Made by a program: the position numbers and the translations under genes
The notes under the pieces: generated by a model
Told to the model about the DNA's origin: nothing
Database searches by the model: none
What the model saw: the letters and a program-made list of their open reading frames with translations, nothing else
From: a virus
IMG/VR virus record: IMGVR_UViG_3300037245_001419
Location: 1 to 64,000 of that record
Reading direction: 5' to 3' (one strand)
Length of the DNA stretch: 64,000 nt
Shown here: one piece after another, positions 25,217 through 33,926 of the stretch
Layout: each line of letters begins with the position of its first letter
Position numbering within the stretch: the first letter of the stretch is position 1

Positions 25217-25381
25217 TTAATGACTGATCTTCCAGGTATCTCTAAATGTTTTGGCATGTAACTTGATCCACGTTGACGCTGCAGACGTGCCTAAGTCGTA
25301 ACCAATTTTTTCACTTTCAATCCACTTGTATATTTCAATCTCGTGAGCCTGGGCGAACATGAATTCTTTAAAGTTACTCAT
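25217..25381 (-). CDS. Small hypothetical protein
   Basis: 54 aa, ATG at 25381 with GGAGG upstream. Mixed helical, with several aromatic residues. Unknown. Confidence 0.5.
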   Translation of the reverse strand: MSNFKEFMFAQAHEIEIYKWIESEKIGYDLGTSAASTWIKLHAKTFRDTWKISH

Positions 25382-25429
25382 ATTGTACCCTCCTAAGTCA
25401 TTAACTATTTATATAGGTCGGAATCATTT

Positions 25430-25615
25430 CTAGTTTTTTTGTACCTGCTCTAAAATGCCCATAGAGGTCGTTAATCCACTAACATATGCCTCTCTCTTCA
25501 CTTTTTCGGCCTTTACAGAAAAACCTTTTAATTCCTTATCATATGGTAATTTTCCAACATCCCTGATTCGTTGGTTGATTAATCTCTTTGCTTCTTCTAT
25601 TTCTTGACTTTTCAT
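25430..25615 (-). CDS. Small coiled-coil protein
   Basis: 61 aa, mostly one charged helix. It follows the VWA gene by 9 nt and probably belongs to the MoxR-VWA operon. Confidence 0.5.
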   Translation of the reverse strand: MKSQEIEEAKRLINQRIRDVGKLPYDKELKGFSVKAEKVKREAYVSGLTTSMGILEQVQKN

Positions 25616-25624
25616 TTATTGCTC

Positions 25625-27007
25625 CTAATAATGGGATTCATACATATCTAATTTTGCTACGAAACCCCAATCCACTGGTGGATGTTGATCTTTCGCTGTG
25701 CATAACCATAGCACTTTTGTATTTCTTGGTTTAGGGGGTGGACTGAAGTACATATCAGAGAACACCACCAGGCCATCGTATTTATGTTCATCGATCCATT
25801 GGATGACAGGCTCAACTATTGTACCACCTCTACCGAGTACTTTGAATGCTTTAGCTTTCTTGTACTTAGTTTCGACTTGTTTAATCTCTGTATCAAATGT
25901 GCCATATGTTATTTCAGCATGTTTGCAGACAGCATTAATTACTGCGAAGCCTTCTTGAAGCATCTTGTCAGACATTGATCCACTGATATCAACAAAGATT
26001 GCAATCTTACATTGATATTCTCTGATGCTACCAGGACTATCTAAATCGTATCGTCTATTCACCTTCATTCTGGATGAGCGAGTAGTTGTTGTCATAACAG
26101 AGTTCTTAAATCTTCTAACAATTTCTTTCCATGATATTTTAGGCTCATTAGCTGCTACAATTTCCGCTAAGAAATCGCCAGTATGAGAACCCCATTTTTT
26201 CATAGAACCTTTATTGTCAGCAACCATATTTTGAACGTCTGCATCGAATAGATTGTTAGGCCCCCATTGTTCGTTAGAAGTACCATTAGGATCAAAGTGA
26301 TCTTTAAGTGCTGAGTTCGGGCTGTTGTATTCTTGATAGCCATCACCATCTTTGCCCTCACCACATCCACCACCTTCACCTTCACCCTCTCCTTCACCTT
26401 CCTCATCGCCTTCGCCAGGGCCTTTACCTTTTTCGTCACCTTTTTCGTCACCTTCTTCTTCACCTTCACCGCTGTCTTCTTTGTTCTTGTCAAGCATTTT
26501 TTGAATTGCTTCATCTTGCTCTTCTTTAGACATTGAATCCCAGATCTCTTTTATCTTATCTTCGGTGTCAGTTTTTTGATCCATTAGATTACGAAAGTAT
26601 TCTTCATAGAACTTATTGGCTTCTAAACCGTAGTGACTTGGTAAAGGGTATGCTTCATCAAGGTCTTCAAATCCTGTAGCATTCATCATTTGATTAATGG
26701 TAACAGTAGAAGACAAACTCGATATATGCTTTGGATGCATTAGCCTGGTCGTAGGGTGGCGCAGAAGCATTTTAAAGCCTTCTGCAGCCATTACACCTTC
26801 GAGTTGTTCTGGATGTATAGCGTTAACAAAGTTGGGATTATACTTGATTATAGGGGGATTAACACGAGTGTCAATCCCCATAGTCTTCTGGTGTTTATCC
26901 GCAATCTTATCAACCAAGCACCATGCGCCTAGCATCATTGCATCTTGATGGAACCAGTTAATTAAAACTCGGTCTATCTTTTCTCGTGCTTCTCTTTCAT
27001 TTGCCAT
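25625..27007 (-). CDS. VWA-domain protein, MoxR partner
   Basis: 460 aa from the ATG at 27007. The N-terminal half resembles DUF2201/metallopeptidase-like partner proteins. A glycine/glutamate-rich low-complexity linker (about 175-225) follows, then a C-terminal VWA domain with MIDAS DISGSMSD near 345. It starts 1 bp after the AAA+ gene. MoxR-VWA pairs act as chaperones that insert metals or remodel complexes; the client here is unknown. Confidence 0.85.
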   Translation of the reverse strand: MANEREAREKIDRVLINWFHQDAMMLGAWCLVDKIADKHQKTMGIDTRVNPPIIKYNPNFVNAIHPEQLEGVMAAEGFKMLLRHPTTRLMHPKHISSLSSTVTINQMMNATGFEDLDEAYPLPSHYGLEANKFYEEYFRNLMDQKTDTEDKIKEIWDSMSKEEQDEAIQKMLDKNKEDSGEGEEEGDEKGDEKGKGPGEGDEEGEGEGEGEGGGCGEGKDGDGYQEYNSPNSALKDHFDPNGTSNEQWGPNNLFDADVQNMVADNKGSMKKWGSHTGDFLAEIVAANEPKISWKEIVRRFKNSVMTTTTRSSRMKVNRRYDLDSPGSIREYQCKIAIFVDISGSMSDKMLQEGFAVINAVCKHAEITYGTFDTEIKQVETKYKKAKAFKVLGRGGTIVEPVIQWIDEHKYDGLVVFSDMYFSPPPKPRNTKVLWLCTAKDQHPPVDWGFVAKLDMYESHY

Positions 27008-27008
27008 A

Positions 27009-28160
27009 TTAGTCCCATTCCAATTCTTCTTCTTGATCACCATTAAGAATGTCAACAAATTTATCTGCTATTTGATCGTTCAATCTCATGATTTTATCAG
27101 GCCATAGTTTTCCGTCTGTAGTATTCTGTGCACAAATGTCGAAGAACTGAGCCATACATTCAGGTGGAATGAAGTTAAGGTATTGTTCTAAGTTGTTTGC
27201 GTACTTAGCACCAATTCTATCAGACGCTGTTAAAGTTGTCTGGTTCTCGTCAAACCAAATAGCGAGCTGAGAGTTTAAGTGGATAACTTCTTGAACATTC
27301 ATTTTGTCGATGGCTTTTTCTATCTTCTTACCCCATCCGGTGATGACTGCTCCTGCAGATACTCCATTGTCAACTTCTTTCAGATACTTTAAGAATGCTG
27401 ATGTAGATCTCTCACCAATAACTCCGAGAAGAATAGTACCGAGCAATTGGTGTTGAATTCTTGTGTTGTTGTTAATGATGTTTGACACCTTTTCCCAACT
27501 CCGTCTACTAGGGTAGACTTTGGTGGCAACACACTGTTTTGAATCTGGTGGGTCAAGATGGTCAGAGTGTTTTGCGATAAATCCTAATACATTAGCGTGA
27601 ATCTTTTTCTTCACACCCCAATCCATCCATTCTTCAATAGCTGGTTTGAATTGGTAGATATTCCATCTATCCATAAAGGCCGGATCTAGTTCGTCTACTT
27701 GATAGTAACCATCATCTAAAGGGTTCATGGCCCCGATGATTCTAGCGTTCTCTGGTAGGTCTAAACCATTAAGTTTTCTATTAAGAATCATGTCCATTAA
27801 ACATTGCATGATCTCTTGTTTACCACGATTGATTTCATCCAGGAAGATAATGACTTTTTCTCCCAGGTCGAGAGGCCACCATTTAGGAGGGCAAAACTCT
27901 GTTATTTTGGTAGTACCTTTTCTAACTGTTCCGTCTTTATCGATCATTTCGATTTCAACTTCAGTTCTGTCGGGCAGTCCGATCATGTCACCAGCATCAG
28001 CCATTTGACCAACAAATAGTGTGATCATTCTATAGCCTTGTGCTACGAAGTGATCTCTGAGCGATTCTGATTTACCTATACCGTGAATACCCTCTAAGAG
28101 GATAGGTTGATTGTGGGGTGTTGCTTCAATTATTTTCTGTAGTTCTTTAACAGATGGCAT
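27009..28160 (-). CDS. MoxR-type AAA+ ATPase
   Basis: 383 aa. Walker A GIHGIGKS near residue 25, Walker B VIIFLDEINR near 105, and sensor motifs in ENARIIGAMNP. It forms an operon with the VWA protein downstream. It probably remodels proteins using ATP, and may work with the Ter/Ro60 VWA proteins elsewhere in the window. Confidence 0.9.
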   Translation of the reverse strand: MPSVKELQKIIEATPHNQPILLEGIHGIGKSESLRDHFVAQGYRMITLFVGQMADAGDMIGLPDRTEVEIEMIDKDGTVRKGTTKITEFCPPKWWPLDLGEKVIIFLDEINRGKQEIMQCLMDMILNRKLNGLDLPENARIIGAMNPLDDGYYQVDELDPAFMDRWNIYQFKPAIEEWMDWGVKKKIHANVLGFIAKHSDHLDPPDSKQCVATKVYPSRRSWEKVSNIINNNTRIQHQLLGTILLGVIGERSTSAFLKYLKEVDNGVSAGAVITGWGKKIEKAIDKMNVQEVIHLNSQLAIWFDENQTTLTASDRIGAKYANNLEQYLNFIPPECMAQFFDICAQNTTDGKLWPDKIMRLNDQIADKFVDILNGDQEEELEWD

Positions 28161-28228
28161 AATTTATTTCCTTAGACTATTTCATATATCTCGTTTTGCT
28201 ATTAGCGGTTGTATTTATTGTGTATTTT

Positions 28229-28426
28229 TTATGCGTCGTAATCGTTGTTGTATGGATTGTTTTGTGTTTCCATGGTTTCTTTAAGTTCATTATTAGAATT
28301 TAGCAGAGCTACTGTTGAATACTTTAGTTCTTCAATGACTGCAGATACAGCCTTTAGTAATGCGAATATTAGTCCTATCAATACTGTTAAAAGTCCCATG
28401 ATTATATAGCCGTTTATTACTTCCAT
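28229..28426 (-). CDS. Small single-pass membrane protein
   Basis: 65 aa. A hydrophobic N-terminal helix (about 5-30) and a polar tail. Holin-like in size only. Unknown. Confidence 0.45.
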   Translation of the reverse strand: MEVINGYIIMGLLTVLIGLIFALLKAVSAVIEELKYSTVALLNSNNELKETMETQNNPYNNDYDA

Positions 28427-28473
28427 TCGTCCTTCCTCGTTGTTCGGTTCAACTAAAGTAAACCTGTTGATTG

Positions 28474-28971
28474 TTATGATTTCTTGTCTGTACTATCGTA
28501 TGTGAAATTTTCAAATACATCTGAACAATTTTTACATACTGTTTTAATCCAGTATTCTGAATAACCTTTTAGTGCCGGAGCCTTCCCACAAATTTCACAT
28601 GTGGTGACTGAGTTATTATATGCTTCAGCTGTAATTTTGTGAACTACTTTCCATAGTGTATTACGCTCGGTTTTTACATTAAAACCTTTAGCCCAGTAAT
28701 ACAGTCTCTTAAAAATGTTATCGTTAAACTTTAGTTCGAAATCTTTACTAATATCGAAGTAGATGCGAAGAGTACCGTATTTCTCTTTGATCTGCACGAT
28801 CTCGATAAATTCCGCATACTCTATCTCATCTAATTGTTCTAAGGCTGTAACTATAAGTGGATACCACCCGACATCACAACAAAATCCATACTTCATATTA
28901 GATTTTGTTTTGTCTGCCCTGTTTGGGAAGAAGTCGGAATATTGTTCAATAATTTCTCTATCAGTTTTCAT
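28474..28971 (-). CDS. Zinc-finger hypothetical protein
   Basis: 165 aa. Two Cys pairs (CEICGKA...CKNC) near the C terminus. The N-terminal part has GFCCDVGWYPLI, a pattern seen in several phage hypothetical proteins. Unknown. Confidence 0.6.
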   Translation of the reverse strand: MKTDREIIEQYSDFFPNRADKTKSNMKYGFCCDVGWYPLIVTALEQLDEIEYAEFIEIVQIKEKYGTLRIYFDISKDFELKFNDNIFKRLYYWAKGFNVKTERNTLWKVVHKITAEAYNNSVTTCEICGKAPALKGYSEYWIKTVCKNCSDVFENFTYDSTDKKS

Positions 28972-29000
28972 ATTTTTTATTAACTAAGAATTATATAGTT

Positions 29001-29029
29001 ATTATAAAATATATACTGGTAAAAGTCAA
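29001..29029 (-). promoter_or_regulatory. sigma70-type promoter
   Basis: -35 TTGACT, 17 bp, -10 TATAAT on the - strand, upstream of 28971. It lies between the end of the HNH gene and that start. Confidence 0.8.
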
Positions 29030-29572
29030 TCATTTATTCCAATAAATATAATTTTCCCAAGTTATTTCTTTTGACGGGCCAATCAGATGGTTTATTCTGT
29101 TTATGATAATAGCATAAACTGATGAAGACTCGTACGGAGCTTCAGGGGTACACTTTAGTTTCATTCCAGATTTGTCCAGAGATTTGTTCTCTTTCTTCTG
29201 ATTACATTTGAGGCAGCAAGCTACAATGTTGGTGTAGTTAGTTGGCCCACCTTGCTCACGAGGAATAACATGATCCCAGTGCATGGTTTTATGGTCAATC
29301 AACTTACTGCAGTATTGACACCTGTAGTTATCACGTTCTAGTACGTTTCTACGGTTAAACTCTTTATAGATCTTACGAGTCTTACCCATTTTAATAGTAT
29401 GTCTTAGGCGAACTACAGATGGATTTTTAGGGAAGCCGTTATGATAGTATTCATTATTGTATACTTCGATGACATCAAGTTTCTCCTGGGCAATCATTTT
29501 GATTACTTTCTTGTGAGTAGTGATGTTGATTGGCATATATGATTCGTTTAATATTAGGATTTTCTTTTTCAT
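29030..29572 (-). CDS. HNH endonuclease
   Basis: 180 aa. The HNH core has CQYCSKLIDHKTMHWDHVIPREQGG near residue 95, then NIVACCLKCNQKK, so a full zinc-bound ββα-metal site. The N-terminal half is a common accessory domain of this phage/bacterial HNH family. It may cut DNA; free-standing HNH genes often home. Confidence 0.85.
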   Translation of the reverse strand: MKKKILILNESYMPINITTHKKVIKMIAQEKLDVIEVYNNEYYHNGFPKNPSVVRLRHTIKMGKTRKIYKEFNRRNVLERDNYRCQYCSKLIDHKTMHWDHVIPREQGGPTNYTNIVACCLKCNQKKENKSLDKSGMKLKCTPEAPYESSSVYAIIINRINHLIGPSKEITWENYIYWNK

Positions 29573-29591
29573 AATCCTTTCCCTACTTTTA

Positions 29592-29629
29592 CTGGAACGT
29601 GCTGATCGATAGTGGTCAGCACGTTCCAG
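29592..29629. repeat. Strong 14-bp hairpin without U-tract
   Basis: CTGGAACGTGCTGA / TCAGCACGTTCCAG with a 10-nt loop between the genes at 29633 and 29572. There is no T-run on either side, so it may be a processing or stability element. Confidence 0.6.
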
Positions 29630-29632
29630 GTG

Positions 29633-29956
29633 TTATTCTTGTTTGTTTTCCAATGCTTTTTTACGTTTTGTCTGTTCCTTCTCTATTCCTGTAATATGAG
29701 CAAGAACTTGTGTGTATAAAATTATTCTGTACTTCTTACCGTCAATTTGGAAGAAGAACCCTGTGTTTTTATCGACTAATATAATGTCGCCCTTTTTAAC
29801 TCCGGCAACATTATCGTTATGACAATCGAGTACCTGGTTAAACGCTTCAACTGAAGTATCATTATCACCACCAGCTAAATAAATTGCAGATTTCTCTTTT
29901 GAGGTATAATCATATGCTTCAATTAATAATGTGTCTTTGTTAGGTTGGATATTCAT
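29633..29956 (-). CDS. Small hypothetical protein
   Basis: 107 aa, beta-rich, with a VKKGDIILVDKNTG segment like GroES-type barrel proteins, and a basic tail. The GroES resemblance is weak. It starts 8 nt after the exonuclease gene. Confidence 0.45.
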   Translation of the reverse strand: MNIQPNKDTLLIEAYDYTSKEKSAIYLAGGDNDTSVEAFNQVLDCHNDNVAGVKKGDIILVDKNTGFFFQIDGKKYRIILYTQVLAHITGIEKEQTKRKKALENKQE

Positions 29957-29964
29957 TGGTGCTC

Positions 29965-30483
29965 CTACAACTTAATGTCGAGTTTATATTTTTGTTTCAT
30001 TGTCAATAGTGCTTCAGCATTACCCATAGCGTCATCGACTGGATTGTGGGTATGTTTGGTTTTTCTTAAATGTTTAAAATTTCTGTAAGTATTTTTTATC
30101 ATTCCTTTCCAGAGAGATCCAAGGTTCGTGCTTGAATGTCCGAAGGGGTCTTTTCCAAGGAAGTGAATAAAGTACCAATGCATGAACATATAATCATATC
30201 CGTTGTTATCTGATATGAATAAAGGTCTGCCGATAGAGTGTTCTTCTATCCAGTCTTTAAAGCTTTCCATGACTCCTGCAGGGTCATTATGTTGCTCGTG
30301 TTGTTCTCGTGAAATGTTAGATATTGAGAGGGCTTCAGGTATCCATTTATCAGAGATAGGCTTTGTTGCTCCGTAGAAGAACTTGTCAAGATCATTATCT
30401 ACTATTACTGCACCAAAACTTACCATTGAGTAATCACCTGGTATAGGGCCATCGCTCTCTACGTCGATCATTATCCAGCTCAT
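29965..30483 (-). CDS. DEDD 3'-5' exonuclease
   Basis: 172 aa. Exo I MIDVESDGP near residue 5, Exo II FISDNNGYDYMF near 90, Exo III HNPVDDAMGNAEAL near 148: the full DEDD set of DnaQ/RNase T-type exonucleases. It trims DNA or RNA 3' ends. With so many stable RNAs in the window, an RNA role is possible. Confidence 0.85.
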   Translation of the reverse strand: MSWIMIDVESDGPIPGDYSMVSFGAVIVDNDLDKFFYGATKPISDKWIPEALSISNISREQHEQHNDPAGVMESFKDWIEEHSIGRPLFISDNNGYDYMFMHWYFIHFLGKDPFGHSSTNLGSLWKGMIKNTYRNFKHLRKTKHTHNPVDDAMGNAEALLTMKQKYKLDIKL

Positions 30484-30491
30484 ACGGCCTC

Positions 30492-30629
30492 CTAGTTAGG
30501 TATTACACCATCACACCAAGATTTCTTGTAAACTAGGATGAACCCTAATAGATAATATTTATGTGTTGTGATCAACGCAAAATTATTATCAGATACTAAT
30601 CTTTTTTCTACTTCAACTGTAATTCTCAT
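30492..30629 (-). CDS. Micro-protein
   Basis: 45 aa with AGGAG before the ATG at 30629. One mildly hydrophobic stretch. Unknown. Confidence 0.4.
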   Translation of the reverse strand: MRITVEVEKRLVSDNNFALITTHKYYLLGFILVYKKSWCDGVIPN

Positions 30630-30637
30630 GTGTACTC

Positions 30638-30874
30638 CTACTCTATCATATTCATACTTATTCCGTATTGATTTAGAGTGTCGTAGAAATCTTCTGACAT
30701 TGCTTCTATCTTATTATAAGTAGCTTGGTCAAGATCTCCATATTTTAATTGTTTTCTAAAGAGTTGTGAGATATCCCACAACGCAAGAAATGCGTCTGTT
30801 GCTTTAACTGATTTCTGATGATCAGCACGATCGTCAGGATCAGATAAATCGAATTCAAGTATCGCTTTCGCCAT
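30638..30874 (-). CDS. Small helical acidic protein
   Basis: 78 aa, helical and acidic. It heads the unit driven by the promoter at 30930. It resembles small phage proteins that accompany exonucleases, but no function is known. Confidence 0.55.
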   Translation of the reverse strand: MAKAILEFDLSDPDDRADHQKSVKATDAFLALWDISQLFRKQLKYGDLDQATYNKIEAMSEDFYDTLNQYGISMNMIE

Positions 30875-30929
30875 ATTTGTTTCCTTCTATTGTATATATT
30901 GTTTTAGAATACTATAGCATTTTAACTAA

Positions 30930-30958
30930 AGTATATGAACTTTATTAACTAAAGTCAA
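30930..30958 (-). promoter_or_regulatory. sigma70-type promoter with two ACTTTAGT motifs
   Basis: -35 TTGACT, 17 bp, -10 TATACT on the - strand. Both hexamers run into TTAGT, so each forms a copy of the ACTTTAGT motif. Confidence 0.8.
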
Positions 30959-30978
30959 GAAGTAATTAATAAAATTTA

Positions 30979-31188
30979 TTAATCAAAGAGATCTGGGATT
31001 ACTTCCAGAAGTATCTCTGCAACATTGACGAATATAAATCCGACAGAGCGGAATATCCAATAAACATAAAACCCGATTGGGATGATGTACATGAATGCTT
31101 TAAATGATCCGTAGCGTTTCAAGTTAATGAGAGCTGCGTATTGTATAATTAATAAAAAGGCTCCTAGGCCACCTAGTAAAACTGTCAT
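30979..31188 (-). CDS. Small two-helix membrane protein
   Basis: 69 aa from the ATG at 31188 (GGAGG upstream). The upstream extension would overlap tRNA-Ser and is rejected. Unknown. Confidence 0.5.
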   Translation of the reverse strand: MTVLLGGLGAFLLIIQYAALINLKRYGSFKAFMYIIPIGFYVYWIFRSVGFIFVNVAEILLEVIPDLFD

Positions 31189-31211
31189 ACTGTCCTCCGA
31201 CTGCACAAATA

Positions 31212-31297
31212 AGGAAGATACTGGATTTGAACCAGTGCTGGTTTCACCCAGGCTTGGTCTTAGCAAGACCACACATTACCGCTCTGTCAATCTTCCC
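31212..31297 (-). tRNA. tRNA-Ser(GCU)
   Basis: Class II tRNA with a long variable arm, acceptor GGGAAGA, and anticodon stem-loop GGUCU UGCUAAG. Its 5' end overlaps the phosphoesterase stop codon by about 10 nt. Confidence 0.88.
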
Positions 31298-32156
31298 AAC
31301 AGTGTTTTTCATAATTTCTAATCTTTCTACCAAAGCTTTCTTTAGGATAACCTAAAGGGTTGACTAAAAGATCTGTGTTATTAACTGAATAATCATATTG
31401 TCCGTGTACATGACCAAAGACCCAAACTTTAGGGGCTGCTTCAGCTTGCAAATACTTCATTCCGTCAAAATAAAAATACCTTAGATAAGTCATATCAAAT
31501 TTTGCTGGTATTCTTTTAGGAAGAGCAGGGCCGACATGACTGATATAAACATCAGCTTTGTCAATATTCTTTTCCAGTTTCTTTACTTCAGTTTCAAAGA
31601 ACTGATCGTAACGTTCCATACCGTATATATGATTACAGTCATTCATGTAATCTAACCATAGGTTCTGCAGATCGTCTTCTGTTAGATCTGCATGAGTAAT
31701 AATCTTCTTATTTATATCGTACATAAGATTATTGTTGCTAAGTACTCCATCGTACCACATATCAGTTCCAGAGTATTTTACTCCGTTGTGTTCGTACAGG
31801 TCTCCATCGAGGTCATAGACGTTCTCGATGTCAAGTGTCATTTTCTTCATCTCAGCGAGACGGTTCATTCCGGTGCCATATTTGTGGTACATAGATTTAG
31901 TAACTAAGTACAAATCATGGTTTCCGAATACTATGAACACCTTCTTATAAATTTTGCCCAGCTTGGCTAGTAGGAGGTTGTTTTGGAGGTTGCTGTGACC
32001 TATGTCTCCGGCAATAAGTAAAACCTCGTCAGGGTTCTCTGGGACGATATTCTCAATAAAGCTTTCTATATGAAAGTCTAACTTGTGAGAGATAGTATGC
32101 ATAGGAACGTAGAAGTCCAAATGTATGTCTGATATAAAGTCAAAGTGAATTACCAT
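31287..32156 (-). CDS. Calcineurin-like metallophosphoesterase
   Basis: 289 aa from the ATG at 32156. Metal motifs in order: SDIHLDF (residue 8), AGDIGH (about 50), FGNHDLY (about 77), and a late VFGHVHGQYDY. It is a cytosolic binuclear phosphatase; the substrate (nucleotide or nucleic-acid ends) is not known. Confidence 0.88.
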   Translation of the reverse strand: MVIHFDFISDIHLDFYVPMHTISHKLDFHIESFIENIVPENPDEVLLIAGDIGHSNLQNNLLLAKLGKIYKKVFIVFGNHDLYLVTKSMYHKYGTGMNRLAEMKKMTLDIENVYDLDGDLYEHNGVKYSGTDMWYDGVLSNNNLMYDINKKIITHADLTEDDLQNLWLDYMNDCNHIYGMERYDQFFETEVKKLEKNIDKADVYISHVGPALPKRIPAKFDMTYLRYFYFDGMKYLQAEAAPKVWVFGHVHGQYDYSVNNTDLLVNPLGYPKESFGRKIRNYEKHCWED

Positions 32157-32168
32157 TTTCTTGCCTAT

Positions 32169-32206
32169 AAAAAAGTGCAGGTGGCCTAGTAACCTAAGGC
32201 CCCTGC
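32169..32206 (-). terminator. Rho-independent terminator
   Basis: On the - strand GCAGGGGCC...GGCCACCUGC forms a strong stem followed by TTTTTT. It lies after R8 and may end the R7-R8 transcript before the phosphoesterase gene. Confidence 0.7.
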
Positions 32207-32248
32207 GAGTCATATTGTATATCCCATTAATTGGGATTCCATTACGGG

Positions 32249-32415
32249 TTGGTATATACTATTGATATTTGTAGACCGTTGGCGTAGTTTAAAGACCCTG
32301 CTCTTCCGCTGAGCTACACCTTCACCAAGAACTCATTAAGTGCTTGGTGAAGGTGAAGAGATTCGAACTCTCGCATGGGTGTAGAATGCCTAGTCACAAT
32401 CAATATGCGTACCAA
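32249..32415 (-). ncRNA. Closed tRNA-like RNA R8, permuted tRNA with extended acceptor
   Basis: Outer helix TTGGTA / TACCAA. The 8-mer at 32398-32405 pairs 7/8 with 32260-32267. Acceptor strands 32317-32323 / 32349-32355 pair in all 7 positions, and the helix continues past A73-CC into a capped hairpin (ACCAAG/CUUGGU). D and T arms are complete. The anticodon stem GGGU/ACCC would be rebuilt by joining the two halves, and UCU (Arg) lies in the loop. The conserved UACUUCG is replaced by GUGACUAG. Confidence 0.68.
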
Positions 32416-32425
32416 AATCAATCTG

Positions 32426-32586
32426 TGGTGTCAAAAATTTAAATTTAAATCTAAATTTAAGTGTACAATATGTGGGTGTCGCCAATTGCACCACACGGGC
32501 TAGTGTTGTATTAAATGCCCGTGGCTGAGATTCGAACTCACATTTCCCAAAAGGAACTCACTGTACGTCAGATTAAGTTTGCACCA
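32426..32586 (-). ncRNA. Closed tRNA-like RNA R7, permuted tRNA-Leu-like
   Basis: Outer helix TGGTG / CACCA. Acceptor strands 32494-32500 / 32517-32523 pair in all 7 positions and A73 is present. The D arm (UGGUGCAAUUGGCGACAC) and a long variable arm (UUCC/GGAA) are those of a class II tRNA-Leu. The 8-mer pairing is weak (6/8) and CUGACGUA replaces UACUUCG. An AAATTTAAATTT run near the 3' side makes alternative pairings likely. Confidence 0.6.
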
Positions 32587-32591
32587 TTTTA

Positions 32592-33338
32592 TTATTCGAT
32601 ATTATTAATATATTCGAATAAACTCTTACCGATCTTAACATCTTTCAAATCCATGTCATTGGCTCTTGTTCTAGCTTTAACAACTGCACGAATGAGATTA
32701 TCAATACGTTTAAGATACTTATGCTTATCCTTAGTGGATAAGCAACCACTCTTTTGAATGTTACTCCAATGCCCCGTAACAATGTCTTCAGAACCCATTT
32801 GAACCTGTTCAGGATGAAACTCAGTAGCAGCAGCTAAAGAAACAGGTTTGTTGATCTTTTTTGTTCTCTGGGTTGTATGAGGTGCTGTAACATAAACATC
32901 ATCTTCATTTTCATCTTTCTTCCAAGCTTGAGCAGGGTCTAATGTAGGGGCTGCATCATAAGCTTTACGGACTTCTTTAAGTTGTGTTTCAAGGTTAAGA
33001 AGAACAACTGCAGGTACTTCTGAAGCGATAGTTTCACCATCAAGTACAATGTCAGCTGAAGCAATCGTATTTGTTGCTTCTTTCTGATACATACAGTCTG
33101 TAGTTTCAATAACAGATTCCTGGATGTACTTCAGTTTAGACTGGACATTATCAACTAAATGCTTGAGTTCTGGTTCAAGTTTTTCGCTGTCAGATTCATT
33201 AAGAGCCGTGTATGTCTTTGCATGACCTGTATAAAGATGTTGCTTGTCTTTAAATGATTTGGCTGCTTCTTCAAGCATTTTTTCGGCTGTCTTTTTAAGT
33301 GAACCGTGCACAGCTAAAGCTTCGTGTAACTTTCCCAT
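32592..33338 (-). CDS. Conserved protein, unknown function
   Basis: 248 aa, highly helical. It begins MGKLHEALAVHGSLKKTAEKML, a start shared by a family found in actinobacteria and phages that has no known role. The reading direction leads into R7. Promoter-like TTGACA/TATAAG lies near 33370-33395. It may be a virion or chaperone-type protein, but that is not supported by motif. Confidence 0.65.
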   Translation of the reverse strand: MGKLHEALAVHGSLKKTAEKMLEEAAKSFKDKQHLYTGHAKTYTALNESDSEKLEPELKHLVDNVQSKLKYIQESVIETTDCMYQKEATNTIASADIVLDGETIASEVPAVVLLNLETQLKEVRKAYDAAPTLDPAQAWKKDENEDDVYVTAPHTTQRTKKINKPVSLAAATEFHPEQVQMGSEDIVTGHWSNIQKSGCLSTKDKHKYLKRIDNLIRAVVKARTRANDMDLKDVKIGKSLFEYINNIE

Positions 33339-33406
33339 GTTATTCCTTTTTCAATTTCTTTTAATTAAACTTATATTAATATTATTAACTTGTCAATATA
33401 CTTTAG

Positions 33407-33691
33407 TTAATCTTCAGATTCTTTTTTATTTTGTAATGGTTCCATGCAAAACATTCTCTTTGCTGCGTATGAGCATGACTTTACTACTGCGTGATATGGT
33501 GTGGACACAGATTTTCCATATTGGTCTACCACTGGGATATTAATAAATGGTTTACCTTTATCCAGGCAAGCTAAAGCAAATTCGTTCATGAGGATCTTAG
33601 AGTCTTCATTACACAGGAAAAAATCTTCTTCTCGTTCATTGTTGTTGCACCCAACTAAAGTAATTATTAATATTAATAAAAGGTATTTCAT
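33407..33691 (-). CDS. Small lipoprotein A
   Basis: 94 aa. Lipobox signal MKYLLLILIITLVGC, then four more cysteines. Related to the next gene: shared N-terminus, NEFALACLDKG versus KEFVEKCIENG, and a C-terminal MFCMEP/IFCSEP. Exported and membrane-anchored; possibly an exclusion or lysis-type factor. Confidence 0.65.
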   Translation of the reverse strand: MKYLLLILIITLVGCNNNEREEDFFLCNEDSKILMNEFALACLDKGKPFINIPVVDQYGKSVSTPYHAVVKSCSYAAKRMFCMEPLQNKKESED

Positions 33692-33692
33692 G

Positions 33693-33926
33693 CTAGTCCT
33701 TTAGGTGTTTAGGTTCGCTACAAAAGATCTTCTTTGCGTTTATAGTGCAGGTTTCAACTACATCTTCGTAATATCTATTTCCTGATGTGCATCGTATACC
33801 GTTTTCAATGCATTTTTCGACAAATTCTTTCATGAGTATTCTGTTAGCATCTTTGCAATTATAATAAGCGGTTTCGTCTTCACAACCCATAGTTAGTATA
33901 ACTAAAGTAAGTAATAAATATTTCAT
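33693..33926 (-). CDS. Small lipoprotein B
   Basis: 77 aa with lipobox MKYLLLTLVILTMGC and conserved cysteines. Tandem paralog of lipoprotein A. Coupled by ATGA to the membrane gene at 33923. Confidence 0.65.
   Translation of the reverse strand: MKYLLLTLVILTMGCEDETAYYNCKDANRILMKEFVEKCIENGIRCTSGNRYYEDVVETCTINAKKIFCSEPKHLKD

Noticed and set aside
26340-26480. CACCTT/TTCACC tandem repeats suggesting a repeat array
   Set aside because: They encode the Gly/Glu-rich linker of the VWA protein in one frame, so they are coding low complexity.
31127-31321. + strand frame over tRNA-Ser
   Set aside because: It is an antisense shadow of the tRNA and the flanking - strand genes, with no ribosome-binding site.
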